NCBI GenBank assembly: GCA_009784725.1
Contig: WQXS01000003.1
Span: forward strand, 1 to 64,000
DNA from: Oscillospiraceae bacterium
GTDB taxonomy: Bacteria; Bacillota; Clostridia; Oscillospirales; Oscillospiraceae
Length of the DNA stretch: 64,000 nucleotides
Direction: 5' to 3'
Shown: positions 53,159 through 62,974 of the stretch, in pieces
How positions within the stretch are numbered: position 1 is the first letter of the stretch
Layout of the letters: every line of letters starts with the position of its first letter
Position numbers and translations under genes: made by a program
The notes under the pieces: generated by a model
Told to the model about the DNA's origin: nothing
Database searches by the model: none
The model's input: only the letters and a program-made list of their open reading frames with translations

Positions 53159-54756
53159 TAATCAACTTCAACCTTTACGCTTTCGACATATTCGTCATAT
53201 GTCATGACACGGTCGGTAATTCCGCCGTCTTTGAACTCTATTATACGGTTTGCTGCTGTTTGAATGAGCTGGTGGTCATGAGTCGTGAAAATAATATTTC
53301 CTTTAAAATCGGTAAGACCGTTATTAAGGGCTGCAACACTTTCGAGGTCGAGATGGTTTGTCGGCTGGTCAAGCAGAAGAACACTTGCACCCGAAAGCAT
53401 CAGCCTTGAGAGCATACAGCGTACCTTTTCGCCTCCGGACAGTACACGGACCTCCTTGTAAACATCATCTCCGGTAAAGAGCATCCGCCCTAAAAATGTG
53501 CGCAGATAACTCTCTTTTTTATCCTCCGAATACTGGCGTATCCAGTCGATAATATTCAACTCATTGTTTGCAAAATAAGATGTATTGTCCTTCGGGAAAT
53601 ATGACTGGGACGTGGAAACTCCCCACTTTATTTCACCCTCATCGGGTTCTATTTCACCTGCGAGCAGCTTAAACATTGTCGTAATCGCATTTTCATTTTC
53701 GCCGATAAAAGCGATTTTATCATCACGCCCCATAATAAAGCTTATGTTATCAAGGATTTTTTCGCCGCCTGATGAATATGAAACTTCGGTCACGAACAAC
53801 CTGTCCTTACCGGGCTCTCTTTCCATCTTAAAGCCGACCCAGGGGTAGCGGCGTGTTGATGCGGGCATGTCTTCGATACGTATTTTTTCGATAAGCTTTT
53901 TCCGTGATGTTGCCTGGCGGGATTTTGATTTATTCGCTGAAAAGCGGCGTACAAACTCCTCAAGCTCCTGTATTTTATCTTCAGTCTTTTTGTTCTTTTC
54001 CTTAATCAGTTTTTGCATTAATTGACTTGAATCGTACCAAAAGTCGTAGTTACCGACAGACATTTTAATTTTCCCGTAATCAATGTCGACCATATGCGTA
54101 CAAACGGTATTTAAAAAGTAACGGTCATGAGCGACAACTATGACAGTCCCTTCATAATCCATCAGAAAATCCTCAAGCCAGACGACACTTCCGACATCAA
54201 GATTGTTTGTCGGCTCGTCGAGCAGGATAATATCGGGCTTGCCGAACAGTGCCTGCGCCAGCAGTGCCTTAACCTTTTGGCGGGGTTCCATTTCACTCAT
54301 TTTGCTGTGGTGCAGGGATGTCGGTATACCAAGACCCTGAAGCAGCTGCGAAGCATCCGACTCGGCTTCCCACCCTCCAAGCTCCGCATACTCCTCTTCA
54401 AGCTCGGCTGCTTTGATACCGTCTTCATCGGAAAAGTCCTCTTTGTTATATAGCTCATCCTTTTCCCTGCCGCACTCATAAAGACGGGGATTACCCATTA
54501 TGACCGTATCAATAACAGTGTATTCATCATACATATTCTGGTCCTGCTTAAGAACCGACATTCTTACATCGGGTTTAATCTCGACAGAACCTGAAGATTG
54601 CTCCAGCTCGCCTGCAAGGATTTTCAGAAATGAAGATTTACCCGAACCGTTTGCACCAATCACACCGTAACAATTTCCGGCAACAAATTGCAAATCCGCA
54701 CGGGAAAAAAGTGTATTTCCGCCAAATGATAAACTTAGATTGTTAACTGTAATCAT
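53158..54756 (-). CDS. ABC-F family ATPase, YbiT-like
   Basis: A 532-residue ATPase with two ABC domains and no membrane part: Walker A GANGSGKSS, first signature altered (MEPRQKVKALLAQ instead of LSGGQ-like), DEPTNNLD, then a second domain with LSGGEKVRCMLSRLMLSG and DQPTNHLD. ABC-F proteins act on the ribosome. The first half contains a degenerate signature, and the linker between the domains (near residues 245-300) is basic. A resistance role is possible but not shown. Confidence 0.9.
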   Translation of the reverse strand: MITVNNLSLSFGGNTLFSRADLQFVAGNCYGVIGANGSGKSSFLKILAGELEQSSGSVEIKPDVRMSVLKQDQNMYDEYTVIDTVIMGNPRLYECGREKDELYNKEDFSDEDGIKAAELEEEYAELGGWEAESDASQLLQGLGIPTSLHHSKMSEMEPRQKVKALLAQALFGKPDIILLDEPTNNLDVGSVVWLEDFLMDYEGTVIVVAHDRYFLNTVCTHMVDIDYGKIKMSVGNYDFWYDSSQLMQKLIKEKNKKTEDKIQELEEFVRRFSANKSKSRQATSRKKLIEKIRIEDMPASTRRYPWVGFKMEREPGKDRLFVTEVSYSSGGEKILDNISFIMGRDDKIAFIGENENAITTMFKLLAGEIEPDEGEIKWGVSTSQSYFPKDNTSYFANNELNIIDWIRQYSEDKKESYLRTFLGRMLFTGDDVYKEVRVLSGGEKVRCMLSRLMLSGASVLLLDQPTNHLDLESVAALNNGLTDFKGNIIFTTHDHQLIQTAANRIIEFKDGGITDRVMTYDEYVESVKVEVD

Positions 54757-54806
54757 AAATAAACTATATCATATATTAAAGTAATCGTATAGATAATTAT
54801 TATTGA

Positions 54807-54835
54807 TTGTTTTACATTAATAAATGTGATAAAAT
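54807..54835 (+). promoter_or_regulatory. Promoter of the envelope cluster
   Basis: TTGTTT (54807-54812) and TAAAAT (54830-54835) are 17 bases apart, 35 bases before the first gene. Confidence 0.5.
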
Positions 54836-54869
54836 TACATTACAAATTTAACAAAAAGAGGTGATTTGC

Positions 54870-55211
54870 ATGGAAACATCGATAGCTATTTTATTCGCTA
54901 TAATTTTCATAATAGTCGCCATCAATTTTTATCTTATGATTTTCAGAAACAGAAGAGGAACCCGCTACAAAAAAATGGGCAGGGTCGCTGTCGACGAAGC
55001 AAAGCAAGCCCTTTGGCGCGACAATGAAATTCAGCGCAGGATAAAACGTGAAGAGGAAGATGCTCTCGAACGGTTTAAATTAAGAGAAGAAACCCTCGCC
55101 CTATACGATGAAGTAAGAAACCGCGCCGCCGCAAGAGACTACGAAGGCACCCTTCTCACCGGCACCCAATGGGAAGACATGCAAAATGCCGACATCGAAC
55201 GCTTTAGATAA
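54870..55211 (+). CDS. Small single-pass membrane protein
   Basis: A 113-residue protein I do not recognise. Residues 4-24 are a membrane helix; the rest is highly charged and helical, possibly coiled coil. AAGAGGTG lies 7 bases before the ATG at 54870; GTG 54861 is part of that site. It is first of three overlapping genes with envelope features. Confidence 0.65.
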   Translation: METSIAILFAIIFIIVAINFYLMIFRNRRGTRYKKMGRVAVDEAKQALWRDNEIQRRIKREEEDALERFKLREETLALYDEVRNRAAARDYEGTLLTGTQWEDMQNADIERFR

Positions 55212-56308
55212 TGAATAAATCAAAACTTGTTAATATATTTAAAATACTGGGAGTTGCTGTTGCGGCAGTGTTGTTGCTGTCGACTTTTGCTATGTTTTCT
55301 GTGCCTGAGGACAAGTTAAATCATGAGGATGTTAATTCAAGCAAGTCACGGTTCTCCGGTTTACATGATGAAGTAAGTAATATTCTAAACCAAATAGCTG
55401 AAAAGCGGGCAGATTATAATAGAGATATTGCCGCGCTTAATGAAATTACACTGATTGACAGTACCATTAGTATAGATAATGACGGTAGTGAAAATGATGA
55501 TACTATTGACGAAATATTACCGGATGAAGAGCCGATTCCGGAGCTTATACATGAAACCGGTACTATAGTTCCGGAAAAGTTTGATAAATACACCGTGACA
55601 TATCATCTGTTTATAACAGGTGTTCCCGGCCCGAATATTGCAATTATAGGCGGAGTTCACGGGACAGAGCTTGCAGGGTTTACAGCAGCAGAGCAGCTTG
55701 TTGATACTTTTAATTTTACCGCCGGAAATTTTCTTATCATCCCTAAAGCTACCGCAACCGCTCCGAATGAAAACGGACCCGGCGGACAAAATTTAAACCG
55801 TCAGTTCCCCGGCAAATCAACCGGTAATGCAGGGCAAAAGGTTGCAGCAATTATTACAGAGCTGCTCGATAATTTTTCGCCGCATGTAATTATCGATTAC
55901 CATGAAGCGTTTAAAGACGGTTATTCCAACAGTGTAATTTACTGGCCTAATCATGATCTTTCGCCGGGGAAAATTGAAGCGATTAATTATGTTTCGGATG
56001 CAATTAACCAAACCGAATTAGTAGGAAAGCATTTAGGAACTTACGGCGGGCGGAATTTTCGTCCTACCAGAAGCAAAAGCATAACAGGTACAACTGTCCG
56101 CGAATATGTTAAGCGATATAACATCCCTGTTTTTACAACGGAAACGTGTATGTCAAACAAGCTTGAGGTTCGTGTGGAGCAGACACTGTTTCTTACCGGA
56201 GCTTTTGTTGAGTTTTATCAAAGCAAATATGATTTAGGCACTCTTGAGCCGAATATTTATAATCAAACAGAAGAAGGAATTTTTGTTGAAAATAATTCAC
56301 AGGATTAA
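55211..56308 (+). CDS. AstE/AspA-like or M14-like zinc hydrolase, membrane anchored
   Basis: A 365-residue protein with an N-terminal membrane helix (about residues 10-30) and an exported zinc hydrolase domain: GGVHGTELAG (His and Glu ligands), NLNRQFPG and DYHEAF, followed by a TTETC segment. The pattern fits succinylglutamate desuccinylase/carboxypeptidase A folds that cut amide bonds. It overlaps the gene before by 1 base and the sulfatase after by 23 bases. A cell wall peptide or capsule substrate is possible. Confidence 0.7.
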   Translation: MNKSKLVNIFKILGVAVAAVLLLSTFAMFSVPEDKLNHEDVNSSKSRFSGLHDEVSNILNQIAEKRADYNRDIAALNEITLIDSTISIDNDGSENDDTIDEILPDEEPIPELIHETGTIVPEKFDKYTVTYHLFITGVPGPNIAIIGGVHGTELAGFTAAEQLVDTFNFTAGNFLIIPKATATAPNENGPGGQNLNRQFPGKSTGNAGQKVAAIITELLDNFSPHVIIDYHEAFKDGYSNSVIYWPNHDLSPGKIEAINYVSDAINQTELVGKHLGTYGGRNFRPTRSKSITGTTVREYVKRYNIPVFTTETCMSNKLEVRVEQTLFLTGAFVEFYQSKYDLGTLEPNIYNQTEEGIFVENNSQD

Positions 56309-57845
56309 ATATATTATATTATCATTATTTATTTTTGCAGGTGTTGTGATTGTTTTTTCCGATGCATTCGGGAAAACTGAATCTCATCCGCCTGTATTTT
56401 CAATTGACTTTTCAAATCTTAACTCTGTCGTTCGGCATGAATATAACATCTTACAAAAGCCGGATGAAAAACAACCTGATTTCGATATCATAGAGCCACC
56501 CACAATAACAGAAATAATAGAAATTGAAGAGATAATCCCTGATTGGGTAGGAAAAGTAAACGGATTTGAAATTAATTTCCAAAAGCTTATAGAGCGTGAT
56601 GAAAATAATAAACGGCTGCTTGCTTTGCATGAGTATTTTATGGAGCAAGAGCCGAGCGGTAAGAATGAAAAAACAGGCATTTTTGAGGGATATAATCTAA
56701 TTACTATAAGTGCAGAAGCTCTTAATTACTATGTCATTGACCCCGAACTGACTCCGACACTATATAAAATGCAGCATGACGGCATTTACTTTGAAAAATT
56801 CTACGGCGTTTATGGCGGTGGTACAATTGCAGGCGAGCTTAGTCTTATAACAGGGCTTTCGCCGGGCGGTGGTCACCGCTGGTGTAATAATGCCGCAAAA
56901 AAGCATCTTCCCTTTTCGTTTGCAACTCAGTTTAATAATCTCGATATCCAACCATATGCATATCACAACGGTACATATACATTTTATGACCGCAACCTGT
57001 TTCATCCCAATTTGGGCTATATTTTCAGCGCAAGACGGCACGGATTGGATTTTCCGAGAAGCGATTGGCATCACTCCGATACTCTTTTATTTGAATTATC
57101 ACTTCATCGCCATACAGACATGGAGCGCTTTTATATTCATTATATGACCTTGTGCGGTCACTCCCCTTACAGCTTTGAAGAAAACGGTATCGCCCGCAGA
57201 AACCGTGATTTAGTAAAGCATCTTCGCTATTCTGCTAAAGTTCAAGCCTACCTTGCAACTCAGCTGGAGCTTGAAAAAGCAATGGTTTATCTGCTCGAAC
57301 ACCTGGAAGAAAAAGGTATTGCCGAGCGTACACTCATTGTAATGACTTCCGACCATTATCCATACGGTTTAAACAGAAGTGATGTCGAGGAGCTTGCAGG
57401 TTATCGTTTTGATTCTGTGTTCGGGCTTCACAGAAACGCTTGCATAATTTACGTAAAAGGAATGGAGCCGGAAATCATCAGCGCACCGGCTTTTACTCCC
57501 GATATTGTCCCGACTGTTCTCAATCTGCTCGGTCTCGATTTTGATTCACGGTTTTTAATCGGACGTGATGTTTTTTCGGATGCCGATGTTCTGACTTTCT
57601 TTGAAGGCGGTTTTATGACGGATCTCGGATATTACGACAGAAGACGCAGCAGATTTACAACATTTGATGAAGAAACTCAACTACCCGACAACTATGTATC
57701 TATTATACAGCAAACAGTCAAAGACAAAAAAAACGCCTTCGAACAAACAATCGAACTCAACTACTTTGACAAAATTTCCGACTATTTAAAACAACCAAAC
57801 GAACACAAGGGGACGGTTCCCTTGTGCTTGTTTGCAAGCCAATAG
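56286..57845 (+). CDS. Sulfatase/LTA-synthase-like membrane protein
   Basis: A protein of 519 residues with one N-terminal membrane helix and an exported alkaline phosphatase-fold domain. ITISAEALN, the Thr in YGGGTIAGELSLITG, and MTSDHYPYG (metal site) match LTA-synthase-like phosphoglycerol transferases, but the usual five-helix part is missing. The start is TTG 56286, 7 bases after AAGGA. The last 15 residues (EHKGTVPLCLFASQ) are encoded by a repeat element at 57801, so the gene end was probably changed by that insertion. Confidence 0.75.
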   Translation: MKIIHRIKYIILSLFIFAGVVIVFSDAFGKTESHPPVFSIDFSNLNSVVRHEYNILQKPDEKQPDFDIIEPPTITEIIEIEEIIPDWVGKVNGFEINFQKLIERDENNKRLLALHEYFMEQEPSGKNEKTGIFEGYNLITISAEALNYYVIDPELTPTLYKMQHDGIYFEKFYGVYGGGTIAGELSLITGLSPGGGHRWCNNAAKKHLPFSFATQFNNLDIQPYAYHNGTYTFYDRNLFHPNLGYIFSARRHGLDFPRSDWHHSDTLLFELSLHRHTDMERFYIHYMTLCGHSPYSFEENGIARRNRDLVKHLRYSAKVQAYLATQLELEKAMVYLLEHLEEKGIAERTLIVMTSDHYPYGLNRSDVEELAGYRFDSVFGLHRNACIIYVKGMEPEIISAPAFTPDIVPTVLNLLGLDFDSRFLIGRDVFSDADVLTFFEGGFMTDLGYYDRRRSRFTTFDEETQLPDNYVSIIQQTVKDKKNAFEQTIELNYFDKISDYLKQPNEHKGTVPLCLFASQ

Positions 57846-57873
57846 AGCACAAGAGAACCGTCCCCCTGTGTTC
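57801..57873. repeat. 27-bp inverted repeat, GACAC/GGGACGGTTC family
   Basis: The arm at 57801-57827 and that at 57847-57873 match at 25 of 27 positions; they share the core ACACAAGGGGACGGTTC. The 19-base spacer holds the sulfatase stop. The element lies between convergent genes and can also act as a terminator. Related pieces occur near 18574, 23351 and 45109. Confidence 0.9.
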
Positions 57874-59220
57874 TTATTCAGCCGTGACGTTGTGTATCCA
57901 TTTGGTGCCTCGGAGGCGGATGAAGGCGATTAGCCATTTGAAGCATTGGTCGAATCTTGCGGCGAGGAAAACGAGTGGGAATGACAGCTGCCAGATGTGG
58001 GCGGTGAAGTATAATAGCGGGAGGACAATGATCCATGCGCAGATGAAGTCCACTGTTGCTACGAATTTTCCGTCGCCGCCGCCTCTGTTGATGCCGACAA
58101 AGCATGAGGCGTGGTATAAGGTGCCGAGTAAGGTGAAAGCACCGATTGCAACCATTTGAATCGAGAAGGTCCGCACCTCATCCGATATCACAAACATATT
58201 CACTATTGGAATTCGCAGGAAAAATACAGAAAGTGCCATAATTACCGCCATTGCAGCAAAGAGTATTTGAATTGTATTTGAGTATTCCTTTGCTTTTTTA
58301 TTATCCCCCGAGCCGACGGCTTTACCGACAACGACACAGGCACCCGCAGCAAGGCTTGCCGAGCCGATAAAACCGAGGTTCATAATTGTATCGGCTATAG
58401 CGTTTGCCGAGACCATTACAGTTCCGAGATGCCCGATTATTGCAGCCTTTACAATTGTAAAAAATGCCCACTGAGAATCACCGAAAGCAATCGGCAGACC
58501 GTATCTTACGTAGTCAACGGCAACTTTAACCGTCGGAACAAATAAGTCCCTGATTTTAAGAAGTATTTTCTTTTGAATAAACAACGCATAACCAAGCACC
58601 AAAAACAGCTCAACTCCGCGGGTTATCACCGTTCCTATCGCCGCACCTTTTATACCCATTTCGGGAAACCCGAGGTTGCCGAAAATAAGCAGCCAGTTCA
58701 GGAGAATGTTAAGCATAGATGTAAACAAGGATATCCAAAGTGCCGCCATCACTATTTCCATGTTGCGGAACATTGCTGTCAATGCCGAGGTTCCCGCATA
58801 CATGGAAAAAGAAAAACAAGCGATTGTGAAATAAGGGATTGCCGTTTCGATTATTTCAGACTCGTTTGTCATAAGGCCGAGTATCTGAGAGGGAATCAGC
58901 AATGCAACAACCATTGCTATTATCCCGACACCCATGCACAGCATAAATACCAAAGCAAATATCCTGCGTATTGTTGCAATATCACGTTTTCCCCAGTATT
59001 GCGCAATCAGGACAGCCGACCCGCTGCTGAGGCTTAGAATCAATGTAAACAGGAAAGTAATTACCTGGTTGGAAACAGCAACACCTGCAAGCGGCAAATC
59101 ACCGAGCTGACCTACCATAATTGTATCCACGGCAATTTTCGAGAAACTTATAACACTTTGAAGTGCTGCAGGCAGCGAAACAACAATCAGCGTCTTGTAA
59201 AAACTCTTATCTCGTACCAT
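57874..59220 (-). CDS. MATE family efflux transporter
   Basis: A 448-residue exporter with about 12 membrane segments and two related halves (QVITFLFTLILSLSSGSAVL in the first, MNLGFIGSASLAAGACVVVG in the second). It exports drugs or metabolites using Na+ or H+. It starts 2 bases after the lipoprotein gene. Confidence 0.9.
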   Translation of the reverse strand: MVRDKSFYKTLIVVSLPAALQSVISFSKIAVDTIMVGQLGDLPLAGVAVSNQVITFLFTLILSLSSGSAVLIAQYWGKRDIATIRRIFALVFMLCMGVGIIAMVVALLIPSQILGLMTNESEIIETAIPYFTIACFSFSMYAGTSALTAMFRNMEIVMAALWISLFTSMLNILLNWLLIFGNLGFPEMGIKGAAIGTVITRGVELFLVLGYALFIQKKILLKIRDLFVPTVKVAVDYVRYGLPIAFGDSQWAFFTIVKAAIIGHLGTVMVSANAIADTIMNLGFIGSASLAAGACVVVGKAVGSGDNKKAKEYSNTIQILFAAMAVIMALSVFFLRIPIVNMFVISDEVRTFSIQMVAIGAFTLLGTLYHASCFVGINRGGGDGKFVATVDFICAWIIVLPLLYFTAHIWQLSFPLVFLAARFDQCFKWLIAFIRLRGTKWIHNVTAE

Positions 59221-59222
59221 GT

Positions 59223-59813
59223 TTAACTGTCCGATTCCAGGCGGAAGGCGTACCGTGAGGTGCCGTTTTCAGGCCATCTTGCATAAATGCTGTAAATATA
59301 GTCATTTTCGTCGTCAATTACATTAAATTTATAGCCGCTCACTTCAACGGGTTCTCCCCGGTTGATTAGTTCGTTTATATCCTGAGAACCTGCTGCATAG
59401 TCTGCTTTCCACCGCTCGACGGATATTGACTGCGGCGGGTAATCATCGCTGAACTGCATTTCAATTATACCGTGTGAATCAGTGAGCCGCAGAGTTGATG
59501 CGTTATAATAACCTGCGCCTATCTGCAGTGCGTGCGGAGAGTCCGATTCATAACCTGTACCCGTCCCGTCCTCGAAGTTGAGGCTCCAGCTTGTAGTAAG
59601 CTGTACTGCAACGGTACACTGTACTATGATATTGTCCTGTAATATACATACATTCAACCCGGGAGCTTTTTCGGGTGCTCCGTATATATCACCGGATGGA
59701 GAAGCTTCAAAAGCTTCGTTTGAGTTTGACCTGCCGGAGTTTTGTGTTGTACATCCTGCAACAGCAAATAAAACAGATATACATAGTATGTAAATTGTGA
59801 TTAGTTTTTTCAT
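59223..59813 (-). CDS. Hypothetical lipoprotein
   Basis: A 196-residue protein with a clear lipoprotein signal: Lys-Lys, a hydrophobic stretch and the lipobox FAVAGC. The start is ATG 59813, because the open frame upstream lacks a signal-like N-terminus and the ribosome binding site AGAAAGGA is at 59828-59835. The mature part has a Ser/Asn/Glu linker and a beta-rich domain with LTTSWSLNFEDGTGTG and ALQIGAGYYNASTLRL. No family is recognised. It lies between nadC and the MATE gene. Confidence 0.7.
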   Translation of the reverse strand: MKKLITIYILCISVLFAVAGCTTQNSGRSNSNEAFEASPSGDIYGAPEKAPGLNVCILQDNIIVQCTVAVQLTTSWSLNFEDGTGTGYESDSPHALQIGAGYYNASTLRLTDSHGIIEMQFSDDYPPQSISVERWKADYAAGSQDINELINRGEPVEVSGYKFNVIDDENDYIYSIYARWPENGTSRYAFRLESDS

Positions 59814-59847
59814 GATTGATACCAAGTCCTTTCTAACCTTTAACCTC

Positions 59848-60759
59848 TCATTCAAACCGAAGGCTGATATCCATTGCTTTAACAGAATGTGTAAGTGCGC
59901 CGATTGAAATAAAATCAACACCTGTATTTGCAATTGTTCTTAAGTCACGCTCACCCATGTTACCGGATGCTTCGGTCAGTGCCTTGCCGTTTACAAGCCG
60001 GACTGCCTCTGCCATCATTTCCGGCGGCATGTTGTCGAGCATAATTATATCTGCACCCGCTGCAAGAGCTTCTTTTACCTGACAGAGGCTTTCTGTTTCG
60101 ACCTCAACAAACCCTGTAAGAGCGCCGTTTTTTGTAAAAACTGTTTTGTCTTTTAATTCACTGCCGGTTTCTTCGGGAGAGGCAAAGCTGTCTGTCATCG
60201 CACTGCGGGCTTTGCTTACGGCATTTGTAATCCCTCCGGCTGCTTTTATGTGATTATCTTTAATAAGCACTGCGTCTGCAAGATTTAATCTATGATTGAC
60301 GCCTCCGCCGCAGGTGACAGCATATTTGTCAAGAACCCGCATTCCCGGAGTGGTTTTTCTTGTGTCGAGGATTTTTGTTTTTGTATCTTTTATTTCGCCG
60401 ACAGCTTCGGCTGTTCTTGTTGCAATGCCTGACATATGCTGCAGCAGATTAAGTGCGGTACGTTCACCGGTTAAAATCGCCCGTGAAGGACCTGAAATTT
60501 CGGCAATAATATCACCGCCCTTGACACTGTCCCCGTCATTTTTGTGAGCAGTTACAAGAACGGCAGAATCGAGCAGTTCAAAAACCCGTGTCAGAACACT
60601 CATACCGCTGATAATGCCGGGTTCCTTGGCAATAAATGCACCCTTGGAAACCGCAGATTCCGAAACACATGATAATGCAGTAACATCACCCGTGCCGATA
60701 TCTTCGTCCAGCACAGTTTTCAAAAATCCGTCCAAACCGGGATGAATAAGTTCGTTCAC
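59848..60759 (-). CDS. nadC: Nicotinate-nucleotide diphosphorylase
   Basis: A 303-residue quinolinate phosphoribosyltransferase of de novo NAD synthesis: DEDIGTGDVTA, LNLLQHMSGIATRT, DTRKTTPGMR, GGGVNHRLNLADAVLIKDNHI. It overlaps nadB by 4 bases. nadA, which makes quinolinate with NadB, is not in the window. Confidence 0.95.
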   Translation of the reverse strand: MNELIHPGLDGFLKTVLDEDIGTGDVTALSCVSESAVSKGAFIAKEPGIISGMSVLTRVFELLDSAVLVTAHKNDGDSVKGGDIIAEISGPSRAILTGERTALNLLQHMSGIATRTAEAVGEIKDTKTKILDTRKTTPGMRVLDKYAVTCGGGVNHRLNLADAVLIKDNHIKAAGGITNAVSKARSAMTDSFASPEETGSELKDKTVFTKNGALTGFVEVETESLCQVKEALAAGADIIMLDNMPPEMMAEAVRLVNGKALTEASGNMGERDLRTIANTGVDFISIGALTHSVKAMDISLRFE

Positions 60760-62384
60760 TGTCTATAATCCTCCATATAATGCGCACCGATGCTTTGCGG
60801 ACGGTTTAAGGCAGAAGTGACAATTGCTATTGCAACTGTTGCTATGTTTAAGGTTTCAAGATAATCATTACAATCATCATACACGGCTTTAAGCTGTGAG
60901 TAAATAGCTTCAATCCCGGCAAGAGCGGTTTTTAAGCCTGCCGTATTTCTTATAACAAAGCAGTTTTCGCTCATGAGCTGCTGTATATTTTTACGAAGTT
61001 GTGTATAATCAAGCTTTTTATGAGGTCTGTTGCCAAGCGATAAGAGTTGCAGGCTTTGGTTGGCAATTTCCTGTGAACAGTTATCCTGTGTTTTTGGCTG
61101 AGGATTATCACCTTCAAGTGAACTATCATTAATGGAAACGTTATTTATGTGTGCTGCTGCTCTTCTCCCGAATACAAGACATTCAAGCATTGAGTTTGAT
61201 GCAAGCCTGTTTGCGCCGTGTACACCTGTATTTGCTGCTTCACCGCAGGCATAAAGGCCGCTGACGGAGGTTAAACCGCAGATATCGGTTTCAATGCCGC
61301 CCATCATGTAATGCTGAACCGGGTTTACGGGGATTCGGTCAACAGCAATATTGATACCGTGATTTAAGCATTCGTTATATATTGTCGGAAAACGTGTCAT
61401 CAGAAAATCTTCGGTTTTTGAGGTTATATCCACATAAACGCAGCTTTCACCACTTCGCTTCAGTTCTCTGACAATTGCACGTGCAACGATATCCCGGGGA
61501 GCAAGCTCGGCAAGCTCATGAATATCAAGCATAAAACGCTCACCCTCTGAGTTGACAAGAATACCGCCGTCACCCCGCACAGCTTCGGATATAAGAAACT
61601 CACTTCCGCTGCTGTTTTCGCTCCATAGACCGGTCGGGTGAAACTGAATAAACTCTATATTTGAAACCCTCACACCTGCACGAATTGCAGCAGCTATTCC
61701 ATCGCCGGTAGCAACCGGGGGATTTGTGCTTGCCAAGTAGAGCTGCCCTATTCCACCCGTTGCAATAATCACATTTTTAGTCAAAATATGATGGAATTCA
61801 CTGTCTTTATAGCGGACAACAACACCTGTGACTTTCGGGCTGCTGTCAGAAGCACTGCCGCTGTCGGAGGTTATAACATCAAAAAGGCAGGTATAACCGC
61901 TGAATGTAATATTCTTACGTTCCGAAACAATACCCGCAAGAGCCCTGATGGTTTCACGGCCCGTAGCATCTCCGCCCGCATGTACGACTCTGCGTTTCTT
62001 GTGACCGCCTTCTCGGGTAAAATGAAATTCACCGAATTCATCAAGGTCAAAAGGAACATTTAATCTCGCCAGATTTTCGATATCTGCAGGTCCTTCGTTG
62101 ACAAGAACGGAAACAGCCTCAGTATCACATTCCCCGGCACCCGCAACTACGGTATCTTCGAAATGCAAAAGCGGAGTGTCGTCACGGTTGATTGCTGCGG
62201 CAATTCCGCCCTGAGCAAGCCATGAGCTTGAGTTGTCCATGTTTTCCTTTGCAAGGATAATACATGAAAGGCTTTCATCAATATTAAGAGCAGCATAAAG
62301 CCCTGCAAGCCCTGCACCGACTATAACAACGTCATATTCATATGTTTTTGCGATTTTGGTTTCGCCGCTGATGGCATATCTCAA
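60756..62384 (-). CDS. nadB: L-aspartate oxidase
   Basis: A 542-residue FAD enzyme that oxidises aspartate to iminoaspartate. VIVGAGLAGLYAAL binds FAD, SSWLAQGGIAAA and the HPTGL, RGDGGILVN, GGIETD and HGANRLASNSMLE motifs are all typical. The start is TTG, with GGAGAT 7 bases before it. A short insert near residue 425 (SINDSSLEGDNPQPK) separates it from the helical C-terminal domain. Confidence 0.95.
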   Translation of the reverse strand: MRYAISGETKIAKTYEYDVVIVGAGLAGLYAALNIDESLSCIILAKENMDNSSSWLAQGGIAAAINRDDTPLLHFEDTVVAGAGECDTEAVSVLVNEGPADIENLARLNVPFDLDEFGEFHFTREGGHKKRRVVHAGGDATGRETIRALAGIVSERKNITFSGYTCLFDVITSDSGSASDSSPKVTGVVVRYKDSEFHHILTKNVIIATGGIGQLYLASTNPPVATGDGIAAAIRAGVRVSNIEFIQFHPTGLWSENSSGSEFLISEAVRGDGGILVNSEGERFMLDIHELAELAPRDIVARAIVRELKRSGESCVYVDITSKTEDFLMTRFPTIYNECLNHGINIAVDRIPVNPVQHYMMGGIETDICGLTSVSGLYACGEAANTGVHGANRLASNSMLECLVFGRRAAAHINNVSINDSSLEGDNPQPKTQDNCSQEIANQSLQLLSLGNRPHKKLDYTQLRKNIQQLMSENCFVIRNTAGLKTALAGIEAIYSQLKAVYDDCNDYLETLNIATVAIAIVTSALNRPQSIGAHYMEDYRQ

Positions 62385-62410
62385 AGTGATATCTCCTGTT
62401 TTTATGGAAA

Positions 62411-62974
62411 TCAGAATAAAAAGATTCCGACAAAGGCACTCAGCGCAAGAAATATTACCGGGTGAGCTTTTTTATATATATTTGTAACTATGAATAATAC
62501 TACGGCAAATATAAATGTTCTTATATCGAGCAGGAACAAATGATATTCCGTCATATAGCGGAGTTCTATTCCGAACAGGACAAGGCAAAGCACCGTCATT
62601 CCTGCTGCGGCAATAAGACCGAGCGAAGCGGGACGCAGGCCGTACAGAGCAGACTGTACAAGCGGGTTTTCTTTAAATTTAACCAAAAGACGGGCAATTA
62701 TAAGTGAGATAATTATTGAAGGCATGATTATACCGACTGTAGCAATGATTCCGCCCGGAATGCCTGCAACCGTATAGCCTGCATATGTAGCCATGTTTAC
62801 ACCGATAGGCCCGGGTGTCGCTTCAGAAACAGCAATCATGTCCATCAGCTGTGTTGTTGTGAACCAACCCGTTTTTTCACCCATCTGCTGCAGAAACGGA
62901 ATAGCCGCAAGACCGCCGCCGAACATAAAAAGACCGGTAATGAAGAATTCATAAAACAGTTGGAGATAGATCAT
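62411..62974 (-). CDS. Chromate transporter, C-terminal half protein
   Basis: A 187-residue membrane protein of the CHR family in its short, single-domain form: FFITGLFMFGGGLAAIPFLQ and ATPGPIGVNMATYAGY. It works with the other half, which overlaps it by 4 bases. CHR pairs are thought to move chromate or sulfate; the role in an anaerobe is unclear. Confidence 0.85.
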   Translation of the reverse strand: MIYLQLFYEFFITGLFMFGGGLAAIPFLQQMGEKTGWFTTTQLMDMIAVSEATPGPIGVNMATYAGYTVAGIPGGIIATVGIIMPSIIISLIIARLLVKFKENPLVQSALYGLRPASLGLIAAAGMTVLCLVLFGIELRYMTEYHLFLLDIRTFIFAVVLFIVTNIYKKAHPVIFLALSAFVGIFLF

